Numbered from the stretch's first letter, positions 1-7,663 are shown. The stretch: DNA of 64,000 bases from a bacterium (GCA_028282845.1 JANQGY010000018.1:1-64000); one strand, 5' to 3'. Numbers and translations are program-made. Notes: generated from the letters alone by a model not told the origin.

Positions 1-18
1 GGGCTTTTTTTAAACCAT

Positions 19-1077
19 TTATTTCATGAATATCATTTTTCGTTTTTCTGAATATACTTTATCAGAATTTGTAGCAATAGCTTTAAAATGATATAAATAC
101 ACTCCGGCGGGAACCTCTTCGCCATTTTGGTTTGTTCCATTCCACATGATACTATGACTGCCAATCGATTGATCGCCCAAATCCCAACTAATTACGTTTT
201 GTCCGTTGAGATCGTACACACCAATATTGACAATACTGTTTTCTGGAAGGTTATAATTGATGTTTGTTGTTGGATTAAATGGATTTGGGAAATTATTAAT
301 CGTTAAAAATTCTGGGACAACTTCCATGGAGAGTTGATTTTCATGATCATTTATACTTGGATGAGGTGGATATTGAATACTAATATCTTTATAAACGGTT
401 GTTGATTGGTTGGAACTATCATCTACAATCAGTTTTAATCTATCAGTTCTCGTAACATCACCAATATAAGTATATGTTTTTGTATATGAACTACCTGATC
501 CAACATATTGAAATGAAGAAGCCCCTGTTTTATAATACCATTCATATGCATAAGGTGTAAGACCACCGCTGACATTCGCATTCCATGTGTATTGAGTATT
601 ATCTCCCGCCGAATATGGTAATGTAACAGTCGAAGATCCCGAAATACTAGCGGATGGCGTCGTCGGCCAGTTCATTACAGAGCCCACCGTACTATTGCCG
701 GTATGAGAGGTAATAGTACCATTTCTAAATGTAATTTCTGTATCGGGGGAGGAAGAAGATGGCATATTTAATTGAAAATATTTATTGCCAATTCTTATAT
801 AATAATTCCCCCGATTTACGGCAGTGATACAAGACCCAGTCATAACAGTTCCATCTCCATAGACTTCTATATCAGCATTAAAAGTGTTTCGTATGGTCCA
901 CGAACCACAGGAAGTCATTTCAGCGACCGGGTCAAAATCTAGTGTACGAACCTGAACAAGAGCTTGAAGTGGAGCGCCCGAACTATTTTCTATACGAAGC
1001 TGTATTTCGTATTCATGTGATTGTACAAAAGATATAAGTATCAATAATGTAATAACAATTTGAACTTTTCTACTCAT
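19..1077 (-). CDS. Secreted protein with T9SS type A sorting domain
   Basis: A 352-residue exported protein of unknown function. Residues 1-20 are a Sec signal peptide (LLILISF core). The middle is beta-rich, with an Ig/PKD-like stretch at about residues 155-240. The last 89 or so residues form a T9SS type A (FlgD-Ig-like) sorting domain that opens with FPNPFNPTTNINY, has the usual YDLNGQ and GVYLY strands, and ends in a basic KRKMIFMK tail. By family knowledge such proteins cross the outer membrane through the type IX system and are released or anchored at the surface. The gene is intact and is the last of the minus-strand secreted-protein island. About 740 bases separate it from the next intact gene. 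Confidence 0.85.
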   Translation of the reverse strand: MSRKVQIVITLLILISFVQSHEYEIQLRIENSSGAPLQALVQVRTLDFDPVAEMTSCGSWTIRNTFNADIEVYGDGTVMTGSCITAVNRGNYYIRIGNKYFQLNMPSSSSPDTEITFRNGTITSHTGNSTVGSVMNWPTTPSASISGSSTVTLPYSAGDNTQYTWNANVSGGLTPYAYEWYYKTGASSFQYVGSGSSYTKTYTYIGDVTRTDRLKLIVDDSSNQSTTVYKDISIQYPPHPSINDHENQLSMEVVPEFLTINNFPNPFNPTTNINYNLPENSIVNIGVYDLNGQNVISWDLGDQSIGSHSIMWNGTNQNGEEVPAGVYLYHFKAIATNSDKVYSEKRKMIFMK

Positions 1078-1228
1078 TATGATTTCTCCTTATTCTTAGT
1101 AAATATAAATAATACTATAATTACTTAACTATATAATGCAATTATATAATAATAGTATGTATTAATATACCTACATATCACGATATATGTATGAATTTTC
1201 TATGGGATTAAATATTATAATTAATGAA

Positions 1229-1309
1229 CTAGTTTTTCATAACACCAAATAGTTAACTATCAACCCTCAGGAAATATCCGTCTCCTTCACCAAGAGGATA
1301 GTGAAGCCT
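1229..1309 (-). pseudogene. 3' relic of a paralogue of the lipoprotein gene at 4796-5248
   Basis: Read on the minus strand, this stretch gives RLHYPLGEGDGYFLRVDS, an in-frame stop, then LFGVMKN and a stop. The intact protein at 4796-5248 ends in GLHNMVGGSDENFLRIDS, then EPYGVMKK. The same order of Gly, Phe-Leu-Arg, Asp-Ser and Gly-Val-Met-Lys shows common origin. The internal TAA and a stop just upstream (1319-1321) show it is dead. It abuts the glycyl-radical-enzyme fragment on the other strand, so the junction near 1310 is a rearrangement point. Confidence 0.7.
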
Positions 1310-1314
1310 AAAAG

Positions 1315-1431
1315 AAACCTAAAAAATATAGAGATTTAATTGTACGCGTAGCCGGTTACAGTGATTATTTTGTTGATCTTGGAACTGATCTGCAAAATGA
1401 GATTATTCTAAGGTCAGAACAAGAGATATAA
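1315..1431 (+). pseudogene. C-terminal relic of a glycyl radical enzyme (pyruvate formate-lyase family)
   Basis: The plus strand translates to [19 protein letters not shown] followed by [19 protein letters not shown] and a stop. This matches the C-terminal glycyl-radical domain of the PFL / glycerol dehydratase / choline lyase family, in which the Gly of the RVAGYS motif carries the radical. Only the last 38 or so codons remain. A stop lies just upstream at 1309-1311, and no activase or other part of the enzyme is visible nearby. The fragment is well conserved over its short length, so the loss is probably not ancient. The subfamily cannot be named from so little sequence. Confidence 0.75.
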
Positions 1432-1598
1432 AAAAGCCCCAAATTTTTTAGTCATTTTATACTCCTTTTAAAAGTTGAAGTAGAATTAGTCAACAGCTGT
1501 CTAACGTTTTGGTGATTCCGGATCCCCGTAGCCCCAGTGACTAAAGTCATACAAATCATTTAATATATTCATTAACTGGAATCCGAGGATTACTTTGG

Positions 1599-1766
1599 TT
1601 AAGTCTCAGGCAAGCATCCCATACATTTAATAACCAACCAACTTACGTAAAACCCAACTTTAAATTGATCGCTTAATTCATAAGAGAATGATTTGGGGCA
1701 ATCTATACAAGATGTTAAAAATAGAAGTAAAATTATGTATAAAAGATTATTCGTGTTCCTAATCAT
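1599..1766 (-). pseudogene. 5' relic of a paralogue of the propeller lipoprotein at 6658-7653
   Basis: A 55-codon reading frame starts at ATG 1766 and ends at TAA 1599. Its first part is a lipoprotein signal peptide with lipobox FLTSC, followed by CPKSFSYELSDQFKV. The intact lipoprotein at 6658-7653 has FLISC followed by EPFSYELSDQFSV at the same place. After this the similarity stops and the reading frame degenerates. It is therefore a truncated duplicate of that NHL-type lipoprotein. It might still be translated as a short peptide, but no function is suggested. Confidence 0.7.
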
Positions 1767-1815
1767 AAGCTATTTTTTCATAGCTTTATATGTCAATGGT
1801 AATCACCAATCTATA

Positions 1816-2319
1816 TTAAATTGGTATTTTTTTAATTGTTGTTAGATAGTTCATCACACCATTTTTCAAATCTTCTATGTCTTCATCGTAAGGATTTATT
1901 AAAAATACTCTTTCTTCTACTGCCCAATCCGGTACTGTATAAAATACTTCCTTATTTTTTAAATCTCCCTTCCTGATAATCTGAATATGAAAATATTGTG
2001 GATCATTATCTTGATCCCGAATTACCAACTGGTTAAAATCTGAAATTATAGGTTCACAATTGCTATTTTGTGGACTTTCAGGATATAAGTATACTTCAAA
2101 TTGGGGAAATGCATAATAGAGAGTACAACCGTATAAGCTTGATATGCTTTGATTATCCCCATTTTTTAAAATGAAATAATTCACAAGTTCAAAATCCATA
2201 CATGAAAAACTGTCTGTAATGTCAATAGCTTCATTTGCATTGGTACTTATCGAATTTTGGCCGTTGTCCTCACAACTACTTAAAAATAGTATCAATATCA
2301 ATAATAACAAGTTTTTCAT
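1816..2319 (-). CDS. Small lipoprotein, function unknown
   Basis: A 167-residue protein that I do not recognise. It begins with a lipoprotein signal peptide, MKNLLLLILILFLSSC, so the mature N-terminus is Cys16 and the protein sits in an envelope membrane facing the periplasm or the surface. The mature part is acidic and contains four cysteines (in the SSC, SCMD, GCTLY and NCEP segments), which could form disulfides. It lies in the run of minus-strand lipoprotein and secreted genes between 0 and 10.6 kb, with no close overlap to its neighbours. Confidence 0.7.
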   Translation of the reverse strand: MKNLLLLILILFLSSCEDNGQNSISTNANEAIDITDSFSCMDFELVNYFILKNGDNQSISSLYGCTLYYAFPQFEVYLYPESPQNSNCEPIISDFNQLVIRDQDNDPQYFHIQIIRKGDLKNKEVFYTVPDWAVEERVFLINPYDEDIEDLKNGVMNYLTTIKKIPI

Positions 2320-2383
2320 ATTAAATTTATTTTAGGATTCTAAGATTTTATTGCAATAATCATTGTGTTCAAAGTTTTTACTA

Positions 2384-3376
2384 TTAATTAACATTATACT
2401 GAATAGGATTAGCATTGATTTCCCCAATCCAATATCGTTCATCCGTTAAATATCTTTCGTCTTTGGCAATATTAAAGTTAAAATTTAAGTCCAAGAAACA
2501 ATAATAGACTCCGTCTGGAATTTTTGGATAATTTTCGATCAATATTGTTCGCGTTATAGATTTATTACTTTCAATTTTTGAGAACCATTCAGGTTTCCAA
2601 TTTTCAAAAGGGGTGTTTATGCCATAATCAGTTGGTTTAATTGAAGTAAAAGGACCCGTGGTTTCACTCCATAAAGCTACACCTTGACTAATATAATGGA
2701 ATAAATTCTTTTCTAAAAGATCAGTATCTAATACGTAAAGATCATCTTTGTCATTATTTATTAAAGTATAAGTACATTGGATGTCTGATGAATCGGAGTT
2801 TTCCACTATCTCTATATTTTCTATAATCAATTCTATACCGGATTGAAAGACATTATCATAAATTAGTGCTTCTTTAATCAGGTCATTATAACGATCATCA
2901 GGATTATTTAATATATTTGGATAATGATTTTCAGCAATGGATATTTGTATAATATCTTCAGGAAAATCTTCAAAGAATTTTAAATCTGAAATATATATTC
3001 CTTCGGGAGCTTTAACTATTGTACTAGAATAAATATAACCTAAATAACATGGCTTGTTAAAAGCTGTAACAACAAAAGGTTTTGTCATCCAATTTTCTGG
3101 TAGTCCATTTGATAATGAATCTGGAAAAAACTCTTTATAAGTGCCTTTTAAATAAATATTGTGACTTGAAAAATCATAAGAAATAATATCTTCTGATGAT
3201 ATCCAAGGTGTTGGATTGAGTGCTATATCGGTTAATTCTAATTCTCTAAGTTGCTCAATTTCCATATCTTCGTTTTTGGGGAAGTGGATTGCAAATTTTG
3301 GTTCTCCAGTTGAATTATTATCAATACAACTAAAAAGTAAGAGAGATAAGATAATGATTTTGATCGCAGTTTTCAT
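2384..3376 (-). CDS. Lipoprotein, function unknown
   Basis: About 330 residues. I place the start at ATG 3376, giving MKTAIKIIILSLLLFSC, a clean lipoprotein signal peptide with Cys as the modified residue. An ATG at 3388 would add four residues ahead of it and is less likely. The mature protein is acidic and rich in Asn and Ile, with no domain that I recognise. It follows the out-of-frame sorting domain of the upstream gene by a few bases (stop at 3392-3394), so it is probably translated from the same message. The same order of secreted protein, sorting domain, lipoprotein occurs again at 6387-4796. Confidence 0.7.
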   Translation of the reverse strand: MKTAIKIIILSLLLFSCIDNNSTGEPKFAIHFPKNEDMEIEQLRELELTDIALNPTPWISSEDIISYDFSSHNIYLKGTYKEFFPDSLSNGLPENWMTKPFVVTAFNKPCYLGYIYSSTIVKAPEGIYISDLKFFEDFPEDIIQISIAENHYPNILNNPDDRYNDLIKEALIYDNVFQSGIELIIENIEIVENSDSSDIQCTYTLINNDKDDLYVLDTDLLEKNLFHYISQGVALWSETTGPFTSIKPTDYGINTPFENWKPEWFSKIESNKSITRTILIENYPKIPDGVYYCFLDLNFNFNIAKDERYLTDERYWIGEINANPIQYNVN

Positions 3377-3391
3377 TTTTTCGAGCATAGA

Positions 3392-3700
3392 CTATTTTAA
3401 TATAATCATAGTTTTACTAGTGCTAAACCCACCTGCCTGTAACTTGTAAATATAAATTCCTGATCCTACTTTAATGTCGTATTTATCGTTGCCATCCCAA
3501 TAAACTTGATAATAGCCGCTTGGCTGATGGCTCTCTACAAGCGTAATTATCTCGCTACCGTAAATATCATACACTTTAAGTTTGACATTGGATGGTTCTT
3601 GTAAAATATAGCTTATAGTTGTAAAAGCATTAAAAGGGTTCGGCCAGTTTTGTTTTACCTCTACAGGTTGGCCATTGTCTGTGACTGCAGAGGATGTTAA
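3392..3700 (-). CDS. T9SS sorting domain in the -1 frame of the upstream gene
   Basis: This is an open reading frame of 102 codons with no signal peptide or passenger of its own. It reads LTSSAVTDNGQPVEVKQNW then PNPFNAFTTISY and ends GGFSTSKTMIILK, a complete type A T9SS sorting domain. It is exactly in the -1 frame of the exported protein encoded at 3697-4710 and opens at that gene's stop codon. There is no good start codon or Shine-Dalgarno site at its head; the first in-frame ATG (3574) falls inside the domain. It makes sense only as a C-terminal extension reached by frameshift, transcript slippage, or before a mutation or sequencing error broke the gene. Confidence 0.65.
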   Translation of the reverse strand, partial: LTSSAVTDNGQPVEVKQNWPNPFNAFTTISYILQEPSNVKLKVYDIYGSEIITLVESHQPSGYYQVYWDGNDKYDIKVGSGIYIYKLQAGGFSTSKTMIILK

Positions 3701-3706
3701 AAATTT
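3697..3706 (-). promoter_or_regulatory. Candidate -1 frameshift site, A AAT TTT TAA
   Basis: On the minus strand the end of the upstream gene reads TCA AAT TTT TAA. The heptamer A AAT TTT has the canonical X XXY YYZ form in the correct phase and directly precedes the stop. A -1 slip would re-pair on AAA TTT and continue TTA ACA TCC into the sorting domain. No stimulatory stem-loop was identified by eye. A T5/T6 length error or transcriptional slippage at the T run would have the same result. Confidence 0.4.
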
Positions 3707-4710
3707 GAAACTTGTTCTGATAATTTTTCTATTACAGAATATATTAAGTTTGTGTCAATTCCGGATGGTTCATATTGATAAAAATGAACACCAATATTAT
3801 CCTTATAGCCAACTACTGAAAACTGGTTTTTACGATGAAAACTAGGTTCACTCAATTGTTGCCATTCAGTAATTATGGATCTAAGAGAATCGATGTCATC
3901 AAGATGGAATACTTTACTGCCAGCAAATTTACCATGTATTTCACTGGCATCTAATGCTAGTGATCCCGAATCAAATTGGCAAATATCAATTCCAATGACT
4001 GAACCGCTATCATCCTTCCATTCCTTTCTAATACCGATTACAAGATTAGTTGTGTCAGTAGCCCATTTAGAATCATAAATACTATGAGGTGAAAAATCTT
4101 CCATTTCAGATAAAGTAAATACAGGATTAACAATTATTTGGAATTCTAAATTTGTAATCTGTTTTTGTTTAGTTCCTAATTCATACGAAATAACATTATG
4201 GCTCAAATTTGATTCTATTTTGGTGAGTAATTTTGAAGAAATGGAATCTATTATTATTTTATCATTTATACTATAACCTATTATTTTTACTATTGCTATT
4301 CCAATATTACCCCTCACAAAATATAAAGCTCCACCACTGATTGAATTCCATGATCCATCTGCAATAATATTACCGTTTATGGAACCCCAAAAATAAGGAG
4401 CTGAGTGGCCTAATGCAGAATAACTGGTACCTGTCAGGGCTCTATAACTATTTTCAAATTCATAATAGTCAATTATTATTTTATGATCAGCGTTTGCTGT
4501 TACCCATTCTTGACTAATTCCGTAGATAATCTGATTTTGCTCATTAATTGCCCAATGCGATTTCGACTGACTTTCAATAGTATACCCATCAATTTCATCG
4601 TTGGTTAGTAAATAGTTTTCTTGGGCGGATAAAGAAGATGTAAACAATATACAAATTAGTGTTGAAATACTTGTTACAAGTTTTTTTAAATTTTTATTGT
4701 TATTTAACAT
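3697..4710 (-). CDS. Exported protein, passenger of an out-of-frame T9SS domain
   Basis: A 337-residue exported protein of unknown function. A basic N-terminus and hydrophobic segment at residues 10-30 (ending SLSAQE) form a Sec signal peptide. The body appears to hold two similar halves. Each contains a stretch on recovering from or reacting to a named state, such as GISQEWVT and GIRKEWKDD, followed by a Tyr-rich strand, so an internal duplication is likely. A segment GGALYFVRGNIGIAIVK resembles GVIQFIRNNVLVLI in the proteins at 5563-6387 and 7664-8500, suggesting a distant shared fold. The frame ends at a stop directly after a T5 run, and the -1 frame continues into a sorting domain. Confidence 0.7.
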   Translation of the reverse strand: MLNNNKNLKKLVTSISTLICILFTSSLSAQENYLLTNDEIDGYTIESQSKSHWAINEQNQIIYGISQEWVTANADHKIIIDYYEFENSYRALTGTSYSALGHSAPYFWGSINGNIIADGSWNSISGGALYFVRGNIGIAIVKIIGYSINDKIIIDSISSKLLTKIESNLSHNVISYELGTKQKQITNLEFQIIVNPVFTLSEMEDFSPHSIYDSKWATDTTNLVIGIRKEWKDDSGSVIGIDICQFDSGSLALDASEIHGKFAGSKVFHLDDIDSLRSIITEWQQLSEPSFHRKNQFSVVGYKDNIGVHFYQYEPSGIDTNLIYSVIEKLSEQVSNF

Positions 4711-4795
4711 TTTTAATTCCTTATAATTGTATTTTTAATATACACTTGTGTATTTCGTGGCGGTTAGAGGAGTCCAGGCGCCTAAAAAATATAAA

Positions 4796-5248
4796 TCATT
4801 TTTTCATAACTCCATATGGCTCACTATCGATTCGTAAAAAATTCTCATCGCTACCACCAACCATATTATGTAAACCAAAATTCACATGTGATAAAACTAT
4901 AGATTCTGCAGAATTCTTAATCGTTATTTCTGCGAGTGTCACTGATCCAATATCCGGAGGTTGCCTAAATGTTACAAAGTATTCTCCAATTAGTACTTTT
5001 CGAGCATTATTTTCTACAATAATTATTCTTGCTTTTCCGGATCTACTTAAATCGAGTTTTTCTATATTCGCTTTGTCTTGTATTATTAATTGATTTTCCC
5101 ACCTTCCTATTATGGCTTCTTTGAATTCAAATGCTAAAAGGTTTTCTCTAATTTCTACGTTTGAGTAATATTCGATACTGCTTGTGATTGATCCTTCGCA
5201 ACCAATGAACACAAATATTAAACAAATAGAAAAATGTATTTTTGACAT
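4796..5248 (-). CDS. Small lipoprotein, function unknown
   Basis: A 150-residue protein starting MSKIHFSICLIFVFIGC, a short lipoprotein signal peptide with Cys17 as the lipid-modified residue. The mature part appears to be an all-beta fold of about 130 residues with a basic middle and the ending DSEPYGVMKK. It resembles small lipocalin-like or C-terminal-domain lipoproteins in size only; I cannot name a family. It lies just after the out-of-frame sorting domain at 5264-5566, with 15 bases between. A broken copy of its 3' end is found at 1229-1309. Confidence 0.65.
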   Translation of the reverse strand: MSKIHFSICLIFVFIGCEGSITSSIEYYSNVEIRENLLAFEFKEAIIGRWENQLIIQDKANIEKLDLSRSGKARIIIVENNARKVLIGEYFVTFRQPPDIGSVTLAEITIKNSAESIVLSHVNFGLHNMVGGSDENFLRIDSEPYGVMKK

Positions 5249-5263
5249 ATTATTGTGATGAAT

Positions 5264-5566
5264 TTATTTCAACATAATCATAGTTTTACTGGTACTAAAC
5301 TTACCTGCCTGCAATTTGTAAATGTAAGTTCCTGATCCTATTTGCCTGCCGTTTTTATCATTGCCATCCCAATAAACTTGATGATAACCTTTTGCTTGGT
5401 ACCCATCTACTAATGTGATAATCTCTTTACCACGGATATTAAATATTTTGATATTAACATTTGTTAGTTTAGGTAGAGTGTAGCCTATAGTTGTTGAATA
5501 ATTGAAAGGATTAGGCCAGTTTTGTTTTACCTCTACGGTTTTGCCTTGGACCGTAGAGGTCCCTAA
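5264..5566 (-). CDS. T9SS sorting domain in the -1 frame of the upstream gene (second case)
   Basis: A 100-codon open frame reads LGTSTVQGKTVEVKQNW, then PNPFNYSTTIGY, and ends KFSTSKTMIMLK, a full type A sorting domain closely related to the one at 3392-3700. It begins at the stop codon of the exported protein encoded at 5563-6387 and lies in its -1 frame. No start codon or ribosome site fits its head. The closeness of the two domains at the DNA level shows that they were duplicated together with the frame break. Whether they are translated as extensions is inference. Confidence 0.65.
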   Translation of the reverse strand, partial: LGTSTVQGKTVEVKQNWPNPFNYSTTIGYTLPKLTNVNIKIFNIRGKEIITLVDGYQAKGYHQVYWDGNDKNGRQIGSGTYIYKLQAGKFSTSKTMIMLK

Positions 5567-5571
5567 AAAGG
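5563..5571 (-). promoter_or_regulatory. Candidate frameshift site, CCT TTT TAG
   Basis: The upstream gene ends ATA CCT TTT TAG. A -1 shift at the T5 run gives TTT TTA GGG and enters the sorting-domain frame. The A-site codon TTT can re-pair perfectly one base back, but the P-site codon CCT would re-pair on ACC, so this is weaker than the canonical heptamer at 3700-3706. The geometry (T5 run, then stop, -1 frame open) is the same in both. Confidence 0.3.
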
Positions 5572-6387
5572 TATGTCAGCGTAAATTGAAGATGTTACAT
5601 AATCTTCGTTCCAAACCCAAATTTTAATTTTGGCAATGTGGGGATTATCAGTTAGATCGGTATTCTTATTTAATGAGCACGAAAGATTCCCATCCTCCGA
5701 CACAAGCGCAAAACCGGAAGCATACTTACGATAAAATAATTTTTGGGCTTTTTGGTCCATGGCATTAACCTTAACCTTAACGGTACTATCCCAATTTTCA
5801 GGCAAGTCTGATGTTATCTCGACGGATTGTATCAATGGGGCATGTATAAAGCTAGTATATTTAACTTTATCGGATTCTACTAATAATGTATCAATTTTTC
5901 TTGCTAAGTGTTCAACATATTCAGTATCAGTAGAGTCATTAACATTTATAGCTGTTATGAGAACTAACACATTATTTCTAATAAATTGAATCACGCCAGA
6001 TGGCAATCTATACCAGCAGTTATCACCGATATTTCCATTAGGTAGCGGCGAATCAATCATGTTAAGGACCCATAGATGAGACATATCAAGTCTTTCGACC
6101 ATTGCTAATTCCGCTTCATCAATCGAGGTAAAAATTCCATAGTTAATTCGCCAATTTTGCAATATATCTTCAGAAAATTCTTCTTCAATTTTGTCTATAG
6201 GAAATGCAGTTATATATCCTATATTTTGATCTACATCATTAAATTTGTATTGATTTTCAGGATTCCAAACACCGGTTCGAATATGAATTCCATTTTGAGA
6301 CTGAGAGTACAGTAATCCAATAGAAAATAAAAATATGAAAAATTTCAGCAATTTATTTACAAATGTAAGATATTTTTTGGTGTTCAT
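5563..6387 (-). CDS. Exported protein of a local paralogous family
   Basis: A 274-residue exported protein of unknown function. Residues 1-29 are a signal peptide ending LLYSQSQ. The body has about 100 residues that include GDNCWYRLPSGVIQFIRNN, then a C-terminal beta domain with YRKYASGF and KIWVWNEDY. It is a paralogue of the protein at 7664-8500, which has GDNCWYSLSMGVVRFIRNN, YRKYATGF and KIWVWNEDF in the same order. Both end in ADIPF followed by a stop. Here the -1 frame beyond the stop encodes a T9SS sorting domain. The single Cys of the GDNCW motif is conserved between the copies. Confidence 0.7.
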   Translation of the reverse strand: MNTKKYLTFVNKLLKFFIFLFSIGLLYSQSQNGIHIRTGVWNPENQYKFNDVDQNIGYITAFPIDKIEEEFSEDILQNWRINYGIFTSIDEAELAMVERLDMSHLWVLNMIDSPLPNGNIGDNCWYRLPSGVIQFIRNNVLVLITAINVNDSTDTEYVEHLARKIDTLLVESDKVKYTSFIHAPLIQSVEITSDLPENWDSTVKVKVNAMDQKAQKLFYRKYASGFALVSEDGNLSCSLNKNTDLTDNPHIAKIKIWVWNEDYVTSSIYADIPF

Positions 6388-6403
6388 TTTATCATTCCTG
6401 TAT

Positions 6404-6607
6404 TTAATTTACTATTATAGTTGTATACACTTGTGAACCGGTTGGTGGAGTACCATCAATTAGTAGGCTATTATAATTGCTTTGACTCATATTGGTAGGA
6501 ACCCGTGGATTTCCATATCTATCTAATCTTATACACGCATCATTTACTGTGTCATTTATCCACCCATATTGATGAAAAGGCCATGACATTATTACCCAAC
6601 CATATCG
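6404..6607 (-). pseudogene. 3' relic of a paralogue of the exported protein at 8576-9271
   Basis: From about 6607 the minus strand reads RYGWVIMSWPFHQYGW, then INDTVNDACIRLDRYGNP and NMSQSNYNSLL. The intact protein at 8576-9271 ends with WGYHLFGW, FNNKVNDSCIRVNQGNP and NMSQSTYDNYLL. So this is the last third of a duplicate whose 5' part is missing. An ATG at 6589 would allow a 61-residue peptide, but without a signal peptide it is unlikely to do the parent's job. It lies between the two paralogous exported proteins at 5563-6387 and 7664-8500, as part of the same duplicated block. Confidence 0.7.
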
Positions 6608-6657
6608 TATAGATAAATATTTTTATGAATGTTTTCGCTAATATTAAATTAGTCTGT

Positions 6658-7653
6658 TTATTCATATATAAGTACTCTATCGTTACTGCTGTCTAATACA
6701 TATAATATTTCATTATAATCAATTGCTATATCAGTTGGAAATGATCTTTTCTCATCTATCATTATTTCTTTCTGAATATTCATATTAAAATCATATATTT
6801 CGACGCTCTGACAATAACCGGTTGTTAAGTACATATTATTATCAAAATCAAAAGTAATACCGGGTTGATTTGAAAATGAACCAAATTCTTTTGATCTACC
6901 TTGAGCGATATAAGTTTTTTGATTTTGGTAGTTTGAATCGAACTGTGTGATTTGAACGCCAACTTCCCAATCATCCCAATTGTCCGGATTTTCAGGGAAC
7001 CAATTGTAGGCTCCCACTACCCAAATATTATTATCGCTGTCAATTGCCACTCCACTTGTATGATAATAAGAATTTTCATCATTTTGTTTAGGTAAGTTAA
7101 AAATTGTGTATGAGCCATCGTCTGCATTGATTTTCATTAAATGTTTTCCATTGGTAACGTATAGAATACCATTTTTATATGTCATAGCAATTGATAACCA
7201 ACTTACGTTCAATTCCGTAAAGTAAAATTCATATTTATATCTGAACTCATTATCATATTTTATGATGCTAAATCCATTCAGAGGAATCCATTCGTTATCT
7301 GCATTTTTTATACAAGGATTAGTTAAAGCAAATATATCATTAGCTTCATCTACAATCAAATCCACAGGTATGTAGTATTCATAGTCACCTTGTTCACCTG
7401 TTGATAAATCTAATAATCGTAATTGTTTTCCTTGTTGATCGTATTGACTTATTTTAGGGTACCATGGATTTGCTGTATATATGTAACCTTTTTCATAATC
7501 AACGGTCATGACAGCATCAGATGGATTAACGCTAAATTGATCACTTAATTCATAAGAAAATGGTTCTGTACAATTATCACAAGAAATTAAAAAAAACACA
7601 AAATGTATAAATAACCTAAAAATATTTTTGTATATATGCTTCATTATATTCAT
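6658..7653 (-). CDS. NHL / six-bladed beta-propeller lipoprotein
   Basis: 331 residues. The N-terminus has a hydrophobic segment ending FFLISC, a lipoprotein signal peptide with the modified Cys at about residue 25. The rest consists of repeated propeller-like units of about 45-50 residues with the pattern hydrophobic-D-x-x-N-N-hydrophobic-hydrophobic, for example GVAIDSDNNIWVVG, GITFDFDNNMYLTT and DIAIDYNEILYVLD. This is typical of NHL/SMP-30 type propellers. Such lipoproteins are often binding or scaffold proteins at the cell surface. I infer no enzyme activity. A truncated copy of its 5' end is present at 1599-1766. Confidence 0.75.
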   Translation of the reverse strand: MNIMKHIYKNIFRLFIHFVFFLISCDNCTEPFSYELSDQFSVNPSDAVMTVDYEKGYIYTANPWYPKISQYDQQGKQLRLLDLSTGEQGDYEYYIPVDLIVDEANDIFALTNPCIKNADNEWIPLNGFSIIKYDNEFRYKYEFYFTELNVSWLSIAMTYKNGILYVTNGKHLMKINADDGSYTIFNLPKQNDENSYYHTSGVAIDSDNNIWVVGAYNWFPENPDNWDDWEVGVQITQFDSNYQNQKTYIAQGRSKEFGSFSNQPGITFDFDNNMYLTTGYCQSVEIYDFNMNIQKEIMIDEKRSFPTDIAIDYNEILYVLDSSNDRVLIYE

Positions 7654-7663
7654 TTAGAGGAAG

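Larger units (their letters stand above)
1078..1815. other. Relic-bearing gap between two secreted-protein genes
   Basis: This 738-base gap has no intact gene but is not empty. It holds three recognisable gene fragments: a lipoprotein 3' end at 1229-1309 (minus), a glycyl-radical-enzyme 3' end at 1315-1431 (plus), and a lipoprotein 5' end at 1599-1766 (minus). A further coding-like stretch on the minus strand, ending at a stop at 1501-1503, reads NDLYDFSHWGYGDPESPKR, but I cannot assign it. The first 150 bases (1078-1228) are very AT-rich and show nothing recognisable apart from the probable promoter side of the gene at 19-1077. The gap reads as a graveyard of successive insertions and deletions. 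Confidence 0.7.

Noticed and set aside
3216..3449. Plus-strand open frames across the secreted-protein island (for example 3216-3449, 4659-5093)
   Set aside because: They lie opposite genes with signal peptides and domain matches, and show low-complexity or unlikely composition; treated as shadows.
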